A stretch of DNA of 64,000 nt from Thiobacillus sp. (GCA_018263115.1 JADFDC010000005.1:1-64000); one strand, 5' to 3'. Shown: positions 9,242-18,891, counted from the first letter of the stretch. Notes: generated from the sequence alone by a model not told the origin. Made by a program: numbers and translations.

Positions 9242-10204
9242 ATGAGCAGCAATCTCGGTGAGGTTGTTCTTTACCAGGCCAGCGATGGCGGGCCGGCGCT
9301 GGATGTGCGGCTGGAGCGGGAGTCGGTTTGGCTGACGCAGGCACAAATGGCCGAGCTGTTTGGGCGTGAACGCTCTGTTCTTACCAAGCACATTAACAAT
9401 GTGTTTAACGAAGGTGAACTGAACAAGAAAAGCAATGTGCAAAATTTGCACATTGCTGGTTCCGACAAGCCGGTCGCCTTCTACAACCTCGACGTCATCA
9501 TCTCTGTGGGTTATCGGGTCAAGTCACAACGCGGCACACAGTTCCGAATCTGGGCCACGAATGTCCTGCGCCGGCACCTGGTACAGGGTTACACGGTGCA
9601 CGAGCGGCGGCTGAAGGAGTTGAACCAGGCCGTGCGGCTGATTGCGGACGTGGCCCAGCGCCGGCAGTTGAGTGGCGACGAGGCCACGGCGCTGCTGAAT
9701 GTGGTGGGGGATTACGCTTACGCGCTGGAGGTGCTGGACGACTACGACCACCAGCGTGTGCGCCTGGGCGAAGTGTCGCCCGGCCCGGTGGCGGAATTGG
9801 GTATGGACGAAGCGCGGCAGGTCATCGCCCGCATGGGCGAGCGTTTTGGCGCGTCAGGTCTGTTTGGCAAGGAAAGGGACGATACGCTCTCATCCTCGCT
9901 GGCAGCGGTGATGCAGTCTTTTGGCGGGCATGAGCTTTACCCCAGCCTGGAGGAGAAGGCGGCGCATCTGCTGTATTTTCTGGTGAAGAACCATCACTTC
10001 GTGGATGGCAACAAGCGCATCGCGGCGGCGCTGTTCTTGTGGTTTCTGGAAAAGAACAAGGCGCTTTACCGGGCCGATGGCGGCAAGCGCATCGCCGACA
10101 ACGCTCTGGTGGCCATGACGCTGCTGATCGCGGAAAGCCGGCCGGACGAGAAGGACGTGCTGACGCGGGTGGTGGTGAACCTGATCAACCGGAAAAACAT
10201 TTAA
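9242..10204 (+). CDS. RhuM-like N-terminal domain fused to Fic/Doc domain
   Basis: DVRLERESVWLTQAQMAELFGRERSVLTKHINNVF (RhuM/KilA-like) and HHFVDGNKRIAAALFLWFL (Fic motif). Confidence 0.88.
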   Translation: MSSNLGEVVLYQASDGGPALDVRLERESVWLTQAQMAELFGRERSVLTKHINNVFNEGELNKKSNVQNLHIAGSDKPVAFYNLDVIISVGYRVKSQRGTQFRIWATNVLRRHLVQGYTVHERRLKELNQAVRLIADVAQRRQLSGDEATALLNVVGDYAYALEVLDDYDHQRVRLGEVSPGPVAELGMDEARQVIARMGERFGASGLFGKERDDTLSSSLAAVMQSFGGHELYPSLEEKAAHLLYFLVKNHHFVDGNKRIAAALFLWFLEKNKALYRADGGKRIADNALVAMTLLIAESRPDEKDVLTRVVVNLINRKNI

Positions 10205-10290
10205 GCAGCGGGGCTGGTTTGACTGAATTGCCACGCCCCTGCGAGGCTCGCAATGACAAATCCCCCTCTTTATCAAGGGGGGGCAGCTAC
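10205..10290. repeat. REP-like dispersed repeat
   Basis: 'ggtttgactgaattgccacgcccctgcgaggctcgcaatgacaaatccccctctttatcaaggggg'. Confidence 0.7.
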
Positions 10291-10466
10291 TGGGTTACTT
10301 CGCTGCTGCGGGGCTTGCGATGGCAAATCCACCGGTGCTTTGCGACCGCCTTATCAAGGGGATCAAACAACCAGCCTCATTCCGGCGGGAGGGTATTCCC
10401 GCCCTGCTTCATGCCAGTCAATTGCATCCCTTCGCAGGTCGGCAATACGTTGCCGACACTTCGCTT

Positions 10467-10772
10467 TCAGGTACCCGGCTTTTCCACCCAGGTGTCGTCG
10501 TCGGGCAGGCGAAATGCGTCGTTTCGTGCGGCAAGCTCGTCCTTAATCCGCCGTTCGATGGCGTGGGTCAGAATTTTCACTTCGTCGGCATTAAGCTCGG
10601 GATAGGTTTCGTGGATGACGCGCAGGGCCAGGTAGTCGCGGTCGCTGCCTGCCCAGTCGGTACTGTGGTTGAACACATGGTCGAGTCGGCCTTTGGCTTC
10701 ATTAAATAGGGCGCGCAGTTTGGGGTGCTTGCGCCGTTCCATGACGATACCGCTGCTGCTCTGGTTCTCCAT
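10467..10772 (-). CDS. Hypothetical protein
   Basis: MENQSSSGIVMERRKHPKLRALFNEAKGRLDHVFN...; plausible start and composition. Confidence 0.5.
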   Translation of the reverse strand: MENQSSSGIVMERRKHPKLRALFNEAKGRLDHVFNHSTDWAGSDRDYLALRVIHETYPELNADEVKILTHAIERRIKDELAARNDAFRLPDDDTWVEKPGT

Positions 10773-10902
10773 CGCTTTCTCCCTGTTGAAGTGCAAGGTT
10801 AACTTTTTATGGTTAGACGGATTTTTTGGCGGTTTGAAAACAAAATTCCTGATGGCGCGATAGATAGGGTCTTTGTTGACGGGGCTGACGGACTGCGCAC
10901 GC

Positions 10903-10985
10903 AGTGGCAAATCCTCCCGCCCTGCGTGCGATCCCCTTTGAAATCCCCCGGCGCTTCGCGCCACCCCCTTAATCAAGGGGGTAAC
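10903..10985. repeat. REP-like dispersed repeat
   Basis: 'gaaatcccccggcgcttcgcgccacccccttaatcaagggggtaac'. Confidence 0.65.
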
Positions 10986-10993
10986 AAGGCGCT

Positions 10994-12328
10994 TTACTTA
11001 CCCTTGTCCGGCACAAACTTCAGCACGTTGCCGTTGATGCAGTAGCGCTTGCCGGTGGGGGGCGGGCCGTCGTCGAAGACGTGGCCGAGGTGGATGCCGG
11101 AGCTGGCGCTGCGCACTTCCACGCGGCGCATGCCCAGGGCGTTGTCTTCGTGCAGGGTGATGGAGCCGGGCACGGGGTTGAAGAAGCTGGGCCAGCCGGT
11201 GCCGCTTTCAAACTTGGTGTCGCTGCGGAACAGGTGCGCGCCGGTAATGGGGTCGACGAAGTAACCGGGGCGTTTTTCGTCCAGGTGCGAGCCGGTGAAG
11301 GCGCGTTCGGTGCCTTCTTCAAAGGCGATCTTCTGCTGTTCGGGCGTCAGGAGTTGAAAACCGAGCCATTTCCAGAAGCGCGCCTTGTCACCGTTGTAGC
11401 CGGTGTAGCGCGAGACTTCCCTGCCCTTTTCAAACAGCACGATGGTGGGGGTGGCGAACAGGGTTTTTTCCAGCTTCCAGCCTGTTGGCGCGTTGGGGTT
11501 GAGCGTGCGCGTGATGGCGACATCGGATTTCCAGTGGTCGAGCACTTCGGCCTTGAACTGTTTGCAGAAGGCGCAATCCACGGCTTCGAACACCACCAGT
11601 TGCCTGCCTTGGGTCAGCGCCTTGCCGTCCAGTTGCGGCGCGTTGGGCGCGGCGGCCTGCATGCCGGTTTTAACGCCGGGGTATTTGACGTTGGTGCCGC
11701 CCAGGCCGCAGTAGCCGTCAGGATTTTTCTTGAGGTAGTCCTGGTGGTAGTCCTCGGCCGAATAGTATTTCTTCAGCGGGGCGATTTCGGTGGTGATGGT
11801 GCCCAGCCCTGCCTTGGCAAGCGCCGCCTGATAAACGGCGCGGGTCTTTTGCGCGGTTTCCAGTTGGGCCGGGGTATGGGTGTAGATGGCGCTGCGGTAG
11901 TTGCTGCCGACATCGTTGCCCTGGCGGTCTCCCTGGGTGGGGTTGTGGCTTTCCCAGAATTTGGCCAGCACGGTTTCCAGCGTGGCTTTTGCCGGGTCGA
12001 AGGTGACTTTCACCACTTCGGCATGGTTGCGCTTGGCTGTCTTGCCCATGCGCACGGCGCGCTCGTGGGCGAGGATGGCGTCGTAGCTGCCTTCGATGTC
12101 GCCGTTGGCATAGCCGCTTTCCACGTCGACCACGCCGGGCAGTTCGGACATGCGTTTTTCCGCGCCCCAAAAGCAGCCCATGCCCAGCACCACGTAATCA
12201 AGCTGGGCCTTGGGGTCGTCCATGGCCGGTTTGGGCGCAGTGGCAGAGGTTTCCTTGGCGCAGGCGGTCAGCAGAAAGCTGAGGCCCAGTGTCAGTAACA
12301 GGGTTTGCAGCATGCGGAGTGTAGTCAT
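10994..12328 (-). CDS. msrAB: Lipoprotein MsrA-thioredoxin-like-MsrB fusion (peptide methionine sulfoxide reductase)
   Basis: Lipobox LLTAC; GMGCFWGAEKRM (MsrA); VDCAFCKQF (Trx-like CxxC); GTGWPSFF...RYCINGNVLKFVP (MsrB). Confidence 0.92.
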   Translation of the reverse strand: MTTLRMLQTLLLTLGLSFLLTACAKETSATAPKPAMDDPKAQLDYVVLGMGCFWGAEKRMSELPGVVDVESGYANGDIEGSYDAILAHERAVRMGKTAKRNHAEVVKVTFDPAKATLETVLAKFWESHNPTQGDRQGNDVGSNYRSAIYTHTPAQLETAQKTRAVYQAALAKAGLGTITTEIAPLKKYYSAEDYHQDYLKKNPDGYCGLGGTNVKYPGVKTGMQAAAPNAPQLDGKALTQGRQLVVFEAVDCAFCKQFKAEVLDHWKSDVAITRTLNPNAPTGWKLEKTLFATPTIVLFEKGREVSRYTGYNGDKARFWKWLGFQLLTPEQQKIAFEEGTERAFTGSHLDEKRPGYFVDPITGAHLFRSDTKFESGTGWPSFFNPVPGSITLHEDNALGMRRVEVRSASSGIHLGHVFDDGPPPTGKRYCINGNVLKFVPDKGK

Positions 12329-12537
12329 GTCAGTTTGCTCGTGTTGGTTGGCCTGGTTGCTTATAGCTGGGTTAATCATAAATGCAGTGACATGGCTTGG
12401 TCGCATGTCGGGCAAATTCCTTTCAATTTTTGACCGGGAATAATTTCGCCCCTTTCGAATCGACGCCAAAACCCCGGCTGGCGCTGTATAGCGGGTATGA
12501 TTCCGTTTTCCCCGATCAAGTTTCCTGGAGTTTGCCC

Positions 12538-12909
12538 ATGAAAGCGCTTTCCGTTCTGTTTTCCCTGATTCTTTCGACCACGGCATTTGCAGCCGAGCCC
12601 GCTAAGCCCGCCAATCCGCATGGCAGCATGAAGCCTGCCGCGCCAATGGGAAACCTGACGACGGATGGCATTGCCGTTACGCAGTCCGGCAAGGTGCTCA
12701 GCACGATCAACGTGCCGACCTACACCTATGTCGAGGTTTTGCAGGGTAAAAACAAACTGTGGCTGGCCGCGCTGACCACTTCCGTCAAGAAAGGCGACAC
12801 GGTCCGCTTTGACGAGGGCATGACCATGGATAATTTCCACAGCAAGGGCCTGAACCGCACGTTTCCAAAAATCGTGTTCGTGAACAAGCTGGTGGTGGAC
12901 AAGAAGTAG
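12538..12909 (+). CDS. Periplasmic NrfJ-like protein
   Basis: Signal peptide MKALSVLFSLILSTTAFAAE; GKVLSTINVPTYTYVEVLQGKNKLWLAA. Confidence 0.65.
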   Translation: MKALSVLFSLILSTTAFAAEPAKPANPHGSMKPAAPMGNLTTDGIAVTQSGKVLSTINVPTYTYVEVLQGKNKLWLAALTTSVKKGDTVRFDEGMTMDNFHSKGLNRTFPKIVFVNKLVVDKK

Positions 12910-12982
12910 CAACCGCCTGCGCGCGGCGGGCAACTATGCAAAAATGGCTGATCTGCCAACTGCCCTACTTGAAGGAGACCAC

Positions 12983-13195
12983 ATGAAAACCTGGATTATC
13001 GCCCTGCCTTTAGTGTTTGCCGCCAATGCCGTCCTGGCGGCCGATCAGACTGAGCCGGCTGCCACGCAGTCGCAACAGAAAATGACCGCGCAGGAAAAGG
13101 CGCGGATGCACCAGCGCGACATGCGTCATTGCCTGGATAAAAAGACCAACCGGGAAATTCACCGCTGCACGGTCAAAAAGAACAAGCGCAAGTAA
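12983..13195 (+). CDS. Small secreted protein
   Basis: GGAGAccacATG; MKTWIIALPLVFAANAVLAAD signal peptide. Confidence 0.65.
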   Translation: MKTWIIALPLVFAANAVLAADQTEPAATQSQQKMTAQEKARMHQRDMRHCLDKKTNREIHRCTVKKNKRK

Positions 13196-13217
13196 TTGGT
13201 TCAGACAGGAGCATTGA

Positions 13218-13724
13218 ATGTCCATTTCCATGTACCAGATTTCCGTACCGGTGTTTACCCGCATGCTGACCAATCTGGCGGCAATAATCGAGAAAGCGGC
13301 GGCGCACTGCGAGGAAAAAAAGATCGATCCGGCGGTGCTGATCAACTACCGGCTGTATCCGGACATGTTTGCCTTTGCCAAGCAGATTCAGATCGCGACG
13401 GATGCCGCGAGGAACGGCACGGCCTATCTGGCGGGCGAGGACCCGCCAAAATTCGACAACACGGAACAGTCGTTTGCCGAGCTGGCCGAACGGGTGAATA
13501 AAACGATAGCGTTCGTGAACACGTACAGGCCGGAACAGATAGACGGCTCGGAAGAGAAGGACGTGGTCATCAAGCGCGGCGAAACGACGGTGACGTACAA
13601 GGGGCAGGCCTACCTGCTCAACCGCGTGCTGCCCAATTTCTTTTTCCACATCACCACCGCTTACGACATCCTTCGGCATAACGGCGTGGCGCTGGGCAAG
13701 AAGGATTATCTGGGCACGCACTAG
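13218..13724 (+). CDS. DUF1993 family protein
   Basis: MSISMYQISVPVFTRMLTNLAAIIEKAAAHCEEKKIDPAVLINYRLYPDMFAFAKQIQIATD. Confidence 0.85.
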   Translation: MSISMYQISVPVFTRMLTNLAAIIEKAAAHCEEKKIDPAVLINYRLYPDMFAFAKQIQIATDAARNGTAYLAGEDPPKFDNTEQSFAELAERVNKTIAFVNTYRPEQIDGSEEKDVVIKRGETTVTYKGQAYLLNRVLPNFFFHITTAYDILRHNGVALGKKDYLGTH

Positions 13725-13735
13725 GCGCGAAACCC

Positions 13736-13828
13736 ATGCCGAAAATCGCCAAGTTCCTGCTGGCCTGCGCGATCTGCCTGACGGTGGGAATCGGGGTGAT
13801 TCTGGCGGTTGAACTGCTGGGCGCCTGA
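13736..13828 (+). CDS. Putative 30-aa single-TM small protein
   Basis: ATG...TGA encoding MPKIAKFLLACAICLTVGIGVILAVELLGA, 11 nt downstream of the DUF1993 gene. Confidence 0.35.
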   Translation: MPKIAKFLLACAICLTVGIGVILAVELLGA

Positions 13829-13849
13829 CCCTCTCCGCGCGGGAGAGGG
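13829..13849. repeat. Hairpin CCCTCTCC-GCGCG-GGAGAGGG
   Basis: 8-bp perfect stem between convergent genes; no T-run. Confidence 0.6.
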
Positions 13850-13876
13850 CCGGTTCAGATCAAATACAGATTCAGA

Positions 13877-14296
13877 TTAAATGCAGACAGGCTCGATCTT
13901 TATGGGCAAAAGATCGGATTCGTTGATGTTGCCGATGACTTCGAACATGAAATTTTCGAAGGCAAGTACAGGCGGGAAACCGCCGGTCAACCGCTCGATC
14001 ATGATGCAGGGCGTGGTGAACGCCACCGTGGGCTTCTGCTTGTCCATGAGATAGATCGTTACCGGCAAGGGCGCGAAATCAATTTTTGAGCCGGGTGCTG
14101 CCTGCATTTGCTTTTGTCTTTGCACGGATTGCTCCCGTTTGGAATCGGGCGCGGCTTCGATTTCCAGTGACTCCATGCTGGGCAGTTTTTCCATCGGCTC
14201 GGCGGGCGCCGGCTGTTGTTCGGCGGCCTGAATGGCACTGGAGAAAAACAGCAAGGCCGCACAAGCAAGCCAGGTTTGCTTCACATTCATGACCAT
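13877..14296 (-). CDS. Secreted hypothetical protein
   Basis: Signal peptide MNVKQTWLACAALLFFSSAIQAAEQ. Confidence 0.65.
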   Translation of the reverse strand: MVMNVKQTWLACAALLFFSSAIQAAEQQPAPAEPMEKLPSMESLEIEAAPDSKREQSVQRQKQMQAAPGSKIDFAPLPVTIYLMDKQKPTVAFTTPCIMIERLTGGFPPVLAFENFMFEVIGNINESDLLPIKIEPVCI

Positions 14297-14487
14297 CTCC
14301 TCTTGTTGGTGTTGTTCTGCCCTGCCGGCAGCCTGCCAGGCAGTCTATCCTTTATAGCGGTCATCCGCGGGATTAAAAGTAGTAAATTCAGGCCAGATGG
14401 CCATGAACGTGACTTAGGTCACCCGGCAACCGCACAGACGGATTGTCGCCACTTTCCGGAACTGACATTGATAACAAAGGTAACGCG

Positions 14488-15114
14488 ATGAATGAGCCAG
14501 TGCTCTGGTATTTTGCCGACCCGATGTGCTCGTGGTGCTGGGGGTTTTCACCCATCATCGAGGCCTTGCGGGAGGCGTACCGCCCGCGTCTGAAAATTGC
14601 GCTGGTGCTGGGCGGCTTGCGGCCGGGCGAAACAGCACCGATGACGCCCGCCGGGCGCGAGGAGATTCTGCATCACTGGCATCAGGTGCATGAACGCACG
14701 GGCCAGGCATTCAAATTTGACGGCGCCATGCCGGCAGGGTTTGTCTATGACACGGAGCCGCCCAGTCGCGCGGTGGTTACGGCAGGCAGTCTGGCGCCCG
14801 ATTCGGTCTTTTCCATGTTCAAGGCCATCCAGTCGGCGTTTTATGCCGAAGGCCGGGACGTGATGCAGCGGGACACGCTGGCCGGCCTGGCGGCGGAACT
14901 GGGCCTGGATTACGCGGGGTTTTTACAGGCCTTTGATTCAGATGAAGCGCACATCCGGATTCGCGCGCATTTCAAACAGGCTCGGCAAGTGGGTGTACGC
15001 GGGTTTCCGACGCTGATCCTGCAGCAGGACGAAAATCTGCATCTGATTGCCAACGGCTGGCAGCCGCTGGACGAGATTCGGGAAAAGCTTGAGGCCCGCC
15101 TTGCGGGCGGATGA
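14488..15114 (+). CDS. DsbA family / FrnE-like oxidoreductase
   Basis: WYFADPMCSWCWGFSPIIEAL; VRGFPTLIL. Confidence 0.88.
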   Translation: MNEPVLWYFADPMCSWCWGFSPIIEALREAYRPRLKIALVLGGLRPGETAPMTPAGREEILHHWHQVHERTGQAFKFDGAMPAGFVYDTEPPSRAVVTAGSLAPDSVFSMFKAIQSAFYAEGRDVMQRDTLAGLAAELGLDYAGFLQAFDSDEAHIRIRAHFKQARQVGVRGFPTLILQQDENLHLIANGWQPLDEIREKLEARLAGG

Positions 15115-15155
15115 CTGATAGAACGATCAATCAGGATTGGTCGTAATCGGGCGAG

Positions 15156-15413
15156 TCAAAGTACCCAGGGCCTGGACAGGTTCCAGCCTATGCCGCTGCA
15201 ATAGATGCAGGGCGCAGTGCCCTGTTTGCCTGTGCCGCTGCAACTGGTGCAAGATTTCCAGTCGCTGTCCCGCGAGGCGTTGGCGAATTTACCGCTGCAA
15301 CGGTGGCCGTGCGGGCTGCGGCCGCAGCGCTGGTTGATGGATTCAGCGCGATAGGTAATGCCGCCGCAGGTTTTGCATACCCCGCAGGGATGCGCCTTTT
15401 TTGTATCAGTCAT
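15156..15413 (-). CDS. Small Cys-rich zinc-finger protein with DnaJ-like CxxCxG motifs
   Basis: CGVCKTCGG...CTSCSGTGKQGTAPCIYCSGIGW. Confidence 0.55.
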   Translation of the reverse strand: MTDTKKAHPCGVCKTCGGITYRAESINQRCGRSPHGHRCSGKFANASRDSDWKSCTSCSGTGKQGTAPCIYCSGIGWNLSRPWVL

Positions 15414-15456
15414 GCTGGAAAACAGTATTGATTAAGCCGCTGCGCACACACGCTGG

Positions 15457-15717
15457 TCAGAACTTTCTTGGCATGGCCGGACGGGTATGCGGGTTGGCAT
15501 CCTTGTGGCGGAAGTTGATTCTGCCTTTTGACAGGTCATAGGGGGACATTTCTATGGTGACCTTGTCGCCCGCCAGGATGCGGATGTGGTGTTTGCGCAT
15601 TTTGCCGCTGGCATAGGCGGTGATTTCAAACCCGTTTTCGAGGGTGACGCGGAAGCGGGTTTGGGGCAGCACTTCGCTGACCACGCCTTCCATTTCCACC
15701 AGTTCTTCCTTGGACAT
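15457..15717 (-). CDS. infA: Translation initiation factor IF-1
   Basis: [72 protein letters not shown]. Confidence 0.95.
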   Translation of the reverse strand: MSKEELVEMEGVVSEVLPQTRFRVTLENGFEITAYASGKMRKHHIRILAGDKVTIEMSPYDLSKGRINFRHKDANPHTRPAMPRKF

Positions 15718-16137
15718 GATTGATTCCTCATGGTTGGCCGATGGCGCAACAGGCGCTGCGCGCGGCATATGGGTATTGCTATGGTTCGCGGCATGCGCCG
15801 CGGCGGCCGCGCCTGACAGGCACGGATTAACTGCCATGAGGAAAGCCGACAAGATGCCCAAAACCGGGGCGAGGAGACTGACCAAAAGACGAATTCGTGC
15901 AGCCAGTATGAGGGCTCGACTGCGGTTTGGCAAGGCAAGGCCTGACTTCATGTGCTGTTTTCAACCCGTTTTCACGCGCCTTTCCCTGCCCGGTGCGACG
16001 AAATTTCCATAGTGCCTGCCAAAAATTCGGACAAACGGAGTGTCAGGATGGCGGTATCGCGTTAAAAACTGCCATAAATGGCTGGCACATTCCCTGCTCA
16101 TGCTTGGTGCATCGAGAACAATATCAACAACCGAACA

Positions 16138-18534
16138 ATGAGCAAACCCGCAAACACGCAGGAAGCAAAAGTCCAGGAAGGGCTGGCTCGGCTGTTGTTT
16201 GATCACGCCGGAACCGCACTGGCCACCAATTTGTTGAATGGTCTGCTGTGGGTATTTGCTGTCTGGGGTTCGCTGAAACCCCAGCAGATTCTGGTCTGGT
16301 TTGCCTGCCTTACCCTCATCGTCCTGCTTCGTTTCATGGTGCTGGGGCAATATCGCAGGCATGCGCCAACCGGCAAGCAACTCGACCGGCTGGTCAACCT
16401 TTACACAGTTGGCGCTTTGGGCGCGGGCGTGGCATGGGCAGTTGCCGGCATCATGCTTATCAATACCCATGACCTTGCGCTCCAGGCGCTGGCCGGGTTT
16501 TTGATGGCAGGCATGGCAGCCGGGGCGGTGGCAGTCAATGCACCCAATCTGATGGCCTATTTCGCATTTTCCCTGCCCATGCTGGTCCCGCTGGCCCCGC
16601 TGCTGGTCATGGAGGGTGGACGGATTCAGGTCGTCATGGGACTGATGAGCATCGTGTTCATCCTGGTAATGAACAAGGCAGTGCGCCACACCCATGAAAC
16701 CATGCGCCGCTCGTTTTCGCTGGGCAGCGAAAATGCCAATCTGGTGCTGGATCTTGGTCGCGAGCTGGATGAACGCAAAAAGATCGAGGAAGCGCTGTTC
16801 ATGGAAAAGGAACTGGCGCAGGTAACCCTGAGTTCTCTTGGCGACGCGGTGGTGACCACCGACCTGGATGGCCGCATACTGTCGCTCAACCCCGCGGGCG
16901 AATCCCTGACCGGCTGGTCCGAAGCCGAGGCCAGGGGACATCAGTTTGGCGAGGTCTTCCGTCTGGCGTCGGTGCACAGCGACATTGCCGTCGCCGAAGA
17001 TCCGGTGGCTACCTGTATTGCCAGGGGCGAACCTTATTCTCATGGCACCCACCTGCAGCTGCTGGACCGGCAGGGGCTGTTTTCCTATTCGGTTGAGCTG
17101 ACGACTTCGCCTATCCGCGATCGTTCCGGCAAGGCGATAGGCGCGGTGGCCGTGTGCCACGACGTATCCGCCTTGAGCTACGCAGCCAGCCATGATGTGC
17201 TGACGGGACTGATCAACCGCAGGGAGTTTCTGGTGCGGCTGGAACACGCGGTTGCCAATGCGCACACCGACCAGGCCGAACATGCCTTGTGCTACATCGA
17301 TCTTGACCAGTTCAAGGTGGTCAATGACACCTGCGGCCACTCCGCCGGCGACGAACTGTTGAAGGAGCTGACTTCCCTGCTGCATGAACATGTGCGAGAT
17401 GGCGACACGCTTGCCCGGCTGGGCGGCGATGAGTTCGGCCTGCTGCTGCCATATTGCCCCCTGTCGAAAGCCACGCAGATTGCCGAGTCGATGCGCAAGC
17501 TGGTGAAGGATTTCCGCTTCAACTGGGGTGGGCGCATTTTTGAAATTGGCGCGAGTATCGGCGTGGTGCAAATCCACCGCAACAGCTCGGATGTGGCCGA
17601 ACTGCTGCGGGCAGCGGATTCAGCCTGCTATGTGGCCAAAGCCCACGGCCGCAACCGGGTGCACCTCTATCAGCGCGATGATCAGGCCGTGGCCGAGCAT
17701 CAGCAGCATATTGCCTGGGTCACCCGCATTCGCCAGGCGCTGGAGCGGGATGATTTCGCGCTTTACCTGCAAGCCATCCAGCCTCTTGGCAGTGTTAAAA
17801 CAGGCGAGCATTTCGAGGTGCTGCTGCGCCTGCCTGACGGCAAGGGCGGTCTGATCAAACCCGGCGCTTTCCTGCCTGCGGCGGAACGCTACGACCTGAT
17901 GCCCATGATTGACCGCTGGGTGATTCGCCACGCCCTGACGCGACTCGCGCCCATGTTGCAGCAGGGCACGAACAGGCTGTGCGCCATCAACCTGTCGGGA
18001 CAATCGCTGGGCGATGAAAAGCTGGTTGCGTATATTCTCGATGAAATTGCCGCCCACAACATCCCTGCTTCAACACTGTGTTTCGAAATTACGGAAACCA
18101 GCGCGATTTCCCATCTTGGCAAGGCACGTGAGTTGGCGCAACGCCTGAAATCAGCAGGCTGTTTGCTTGCCCTGGACGATTTTGGCAGCGGATTGTCCAG
18201 CTTCTCGTACCTGAAGGAATTGCCCGTCGACTTCCTGAAAATTGATGGGGCATTCGTCAAGAACATCGAGCGGAATGCCACGGACCGTGCGATTGTCTCC
18301 TCCATTGTTCACGTGGCACGGGCAATGGGCAAAAAGACCATAGCGGAATATGTGGAGGACATTTCCAGCCTGAACTGGGTAAGCAAACTGGGCGTGGATT
18401 TCGCCCAGGGTTTTTGCCTCTCGGAACCTGTGCCGCTGGAATCCTTTACCATGCAAAACAAGGTTGTCCAACTGGAACTGATCGAGCAAGACGATTTGTT
18501 CCCGGTTGCCGGAAACGCCCAGCACGCCGCTTGA
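16138..18534 (+). CDS. Membrane PAS-GGDEF-EAL protein
   Basis: TM segments, PAS (VTLSSLGDAVVTTDLDGRILSLNPAGESLTGWS), LGGDEFGLLL, EAL region (FEVLLRLPDG ... LDDFGSGLSSFSYLKELPVDFLKID). Confidence 0.93.
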   Translation: MSKPANTQEAKVQEGLARLLFDHAGTALATNLLNGLLWVFAVWGSLKPQQILVWFACLTLIVLLRFMVLGQYRRHAPTGKQLDRLVNLYTVGALGAGVAWAVAGIMLINTHDLALQALAGFLMAGMAAGAVAVNAPNLMAYFAFSLPMLVPLAPLLVMEGGRIQVVMGLMSIVFILVMNKAVRHTHETMRRSFSLGSENANLVLDLGRELDERKKIEEALFMEKELAQVTLSSLGDAVVTTDLDGRILSLNPAGESLTGWSEAEARGHQFGEVFRLASVHSDIAVAEDPVATCIARGEPYSHGTHLQLLDRQGLFSYSVELTTSPIRDRSGKAIGAVAVCHDVSALSYAASHDVLTGLINRREFLVRLEHAVANAHTDQAEHALCYIDLDQFKVVNDTCGHSAGDELLKELTSLLHEHVRDGDTLARLGGDEFGLLLPYCPLSKATQIAESMRKLVKDFRFNWGGRIFEIGASIGVVQIHRNSSDVAELLRAADSACYVAKAHGRNRVHLYQRDDQAVAEHQQHIAWVTRIRQALERDDFALYLQAIQPLGSVKTGEHFEVLLRLPDGKGGLIKPGAFLPAAERYDLMPMIDRWVIRHALTRLAPMLQQGTNRLCAINLSGQSLGDEKLVAYILDEIAAHNIPASTLCFEITETSAISHLGKARELAQRLKSAGCLLALDDFGSGLSSFSYLKELPVDFLKIDGAFVKNIERNATDRAIVSSIVHVARAMGKKTIAEYVEDISSLNWVSKLGVDFAQGFCLSEPVPLESFTMQNKVVQLELIEQDDLFPVAGNAQHAA

Positions 18535-18612
18535 CTCGCCTTTCGTCTTTCAGCCTTTATGCAAAATTCATTCAGGCGGCTATTCTTATAGGGTAAATGC
18601 CGGAGGGTTTGA

Positions 18613-18891
18613 ATGAGTCACAAGCACGCAGTATTGATCCATGCGATTTTTGAAGGTCCCGCCAGCGCCAATGTGCACTGGCGCGAAGTGGAGTCGCTTT
18701 TATCTCACCTTGGTGCAAAAGTGGAGCCGCATCACGGCGCAAGTTTCCGGGTGGTATTGAATGGCGTGGAGGGGTTTTTGCATCGCCCGCACAACAGCAA
18801 TACCTGCACCAAGCAGGAAATCCGGCATCTGCGCGATTATCTGGCATCCGCGGGTGTGACCCTGTCGCAATACGAGGCGGATCACTCATGA
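18613..18891 (+). CDS. HicA-like small protein
   Basis: REVESLLSHLGAKVEPHHGASFRVVLNGVEGFLHRPHNSNTCTKQEIRHLRDYLASAGV. Confidence 0.6.
   Translation: MSHKHAVLIHAIFEGPASANVHWREVESLLSHLGAKVEPHHGASFRVVLNGVEGFLHRPHNSNTCTKQEIRHLRDYLASAGVTLSQYEADHS

Noticed and set aside
11081-12298. 405-aa plus-strand ORF
   Set aside because: Antisense shadow of msrAB with low-complexity Ala/Gly/Val composition
15961-17577. 538-aa minus-strand ORF
   Set aside because: Antisense to a clearly conserved PAS-GGDEF-EAL gene; His/Gln-rich antisense composition typical of GC-rich DNA
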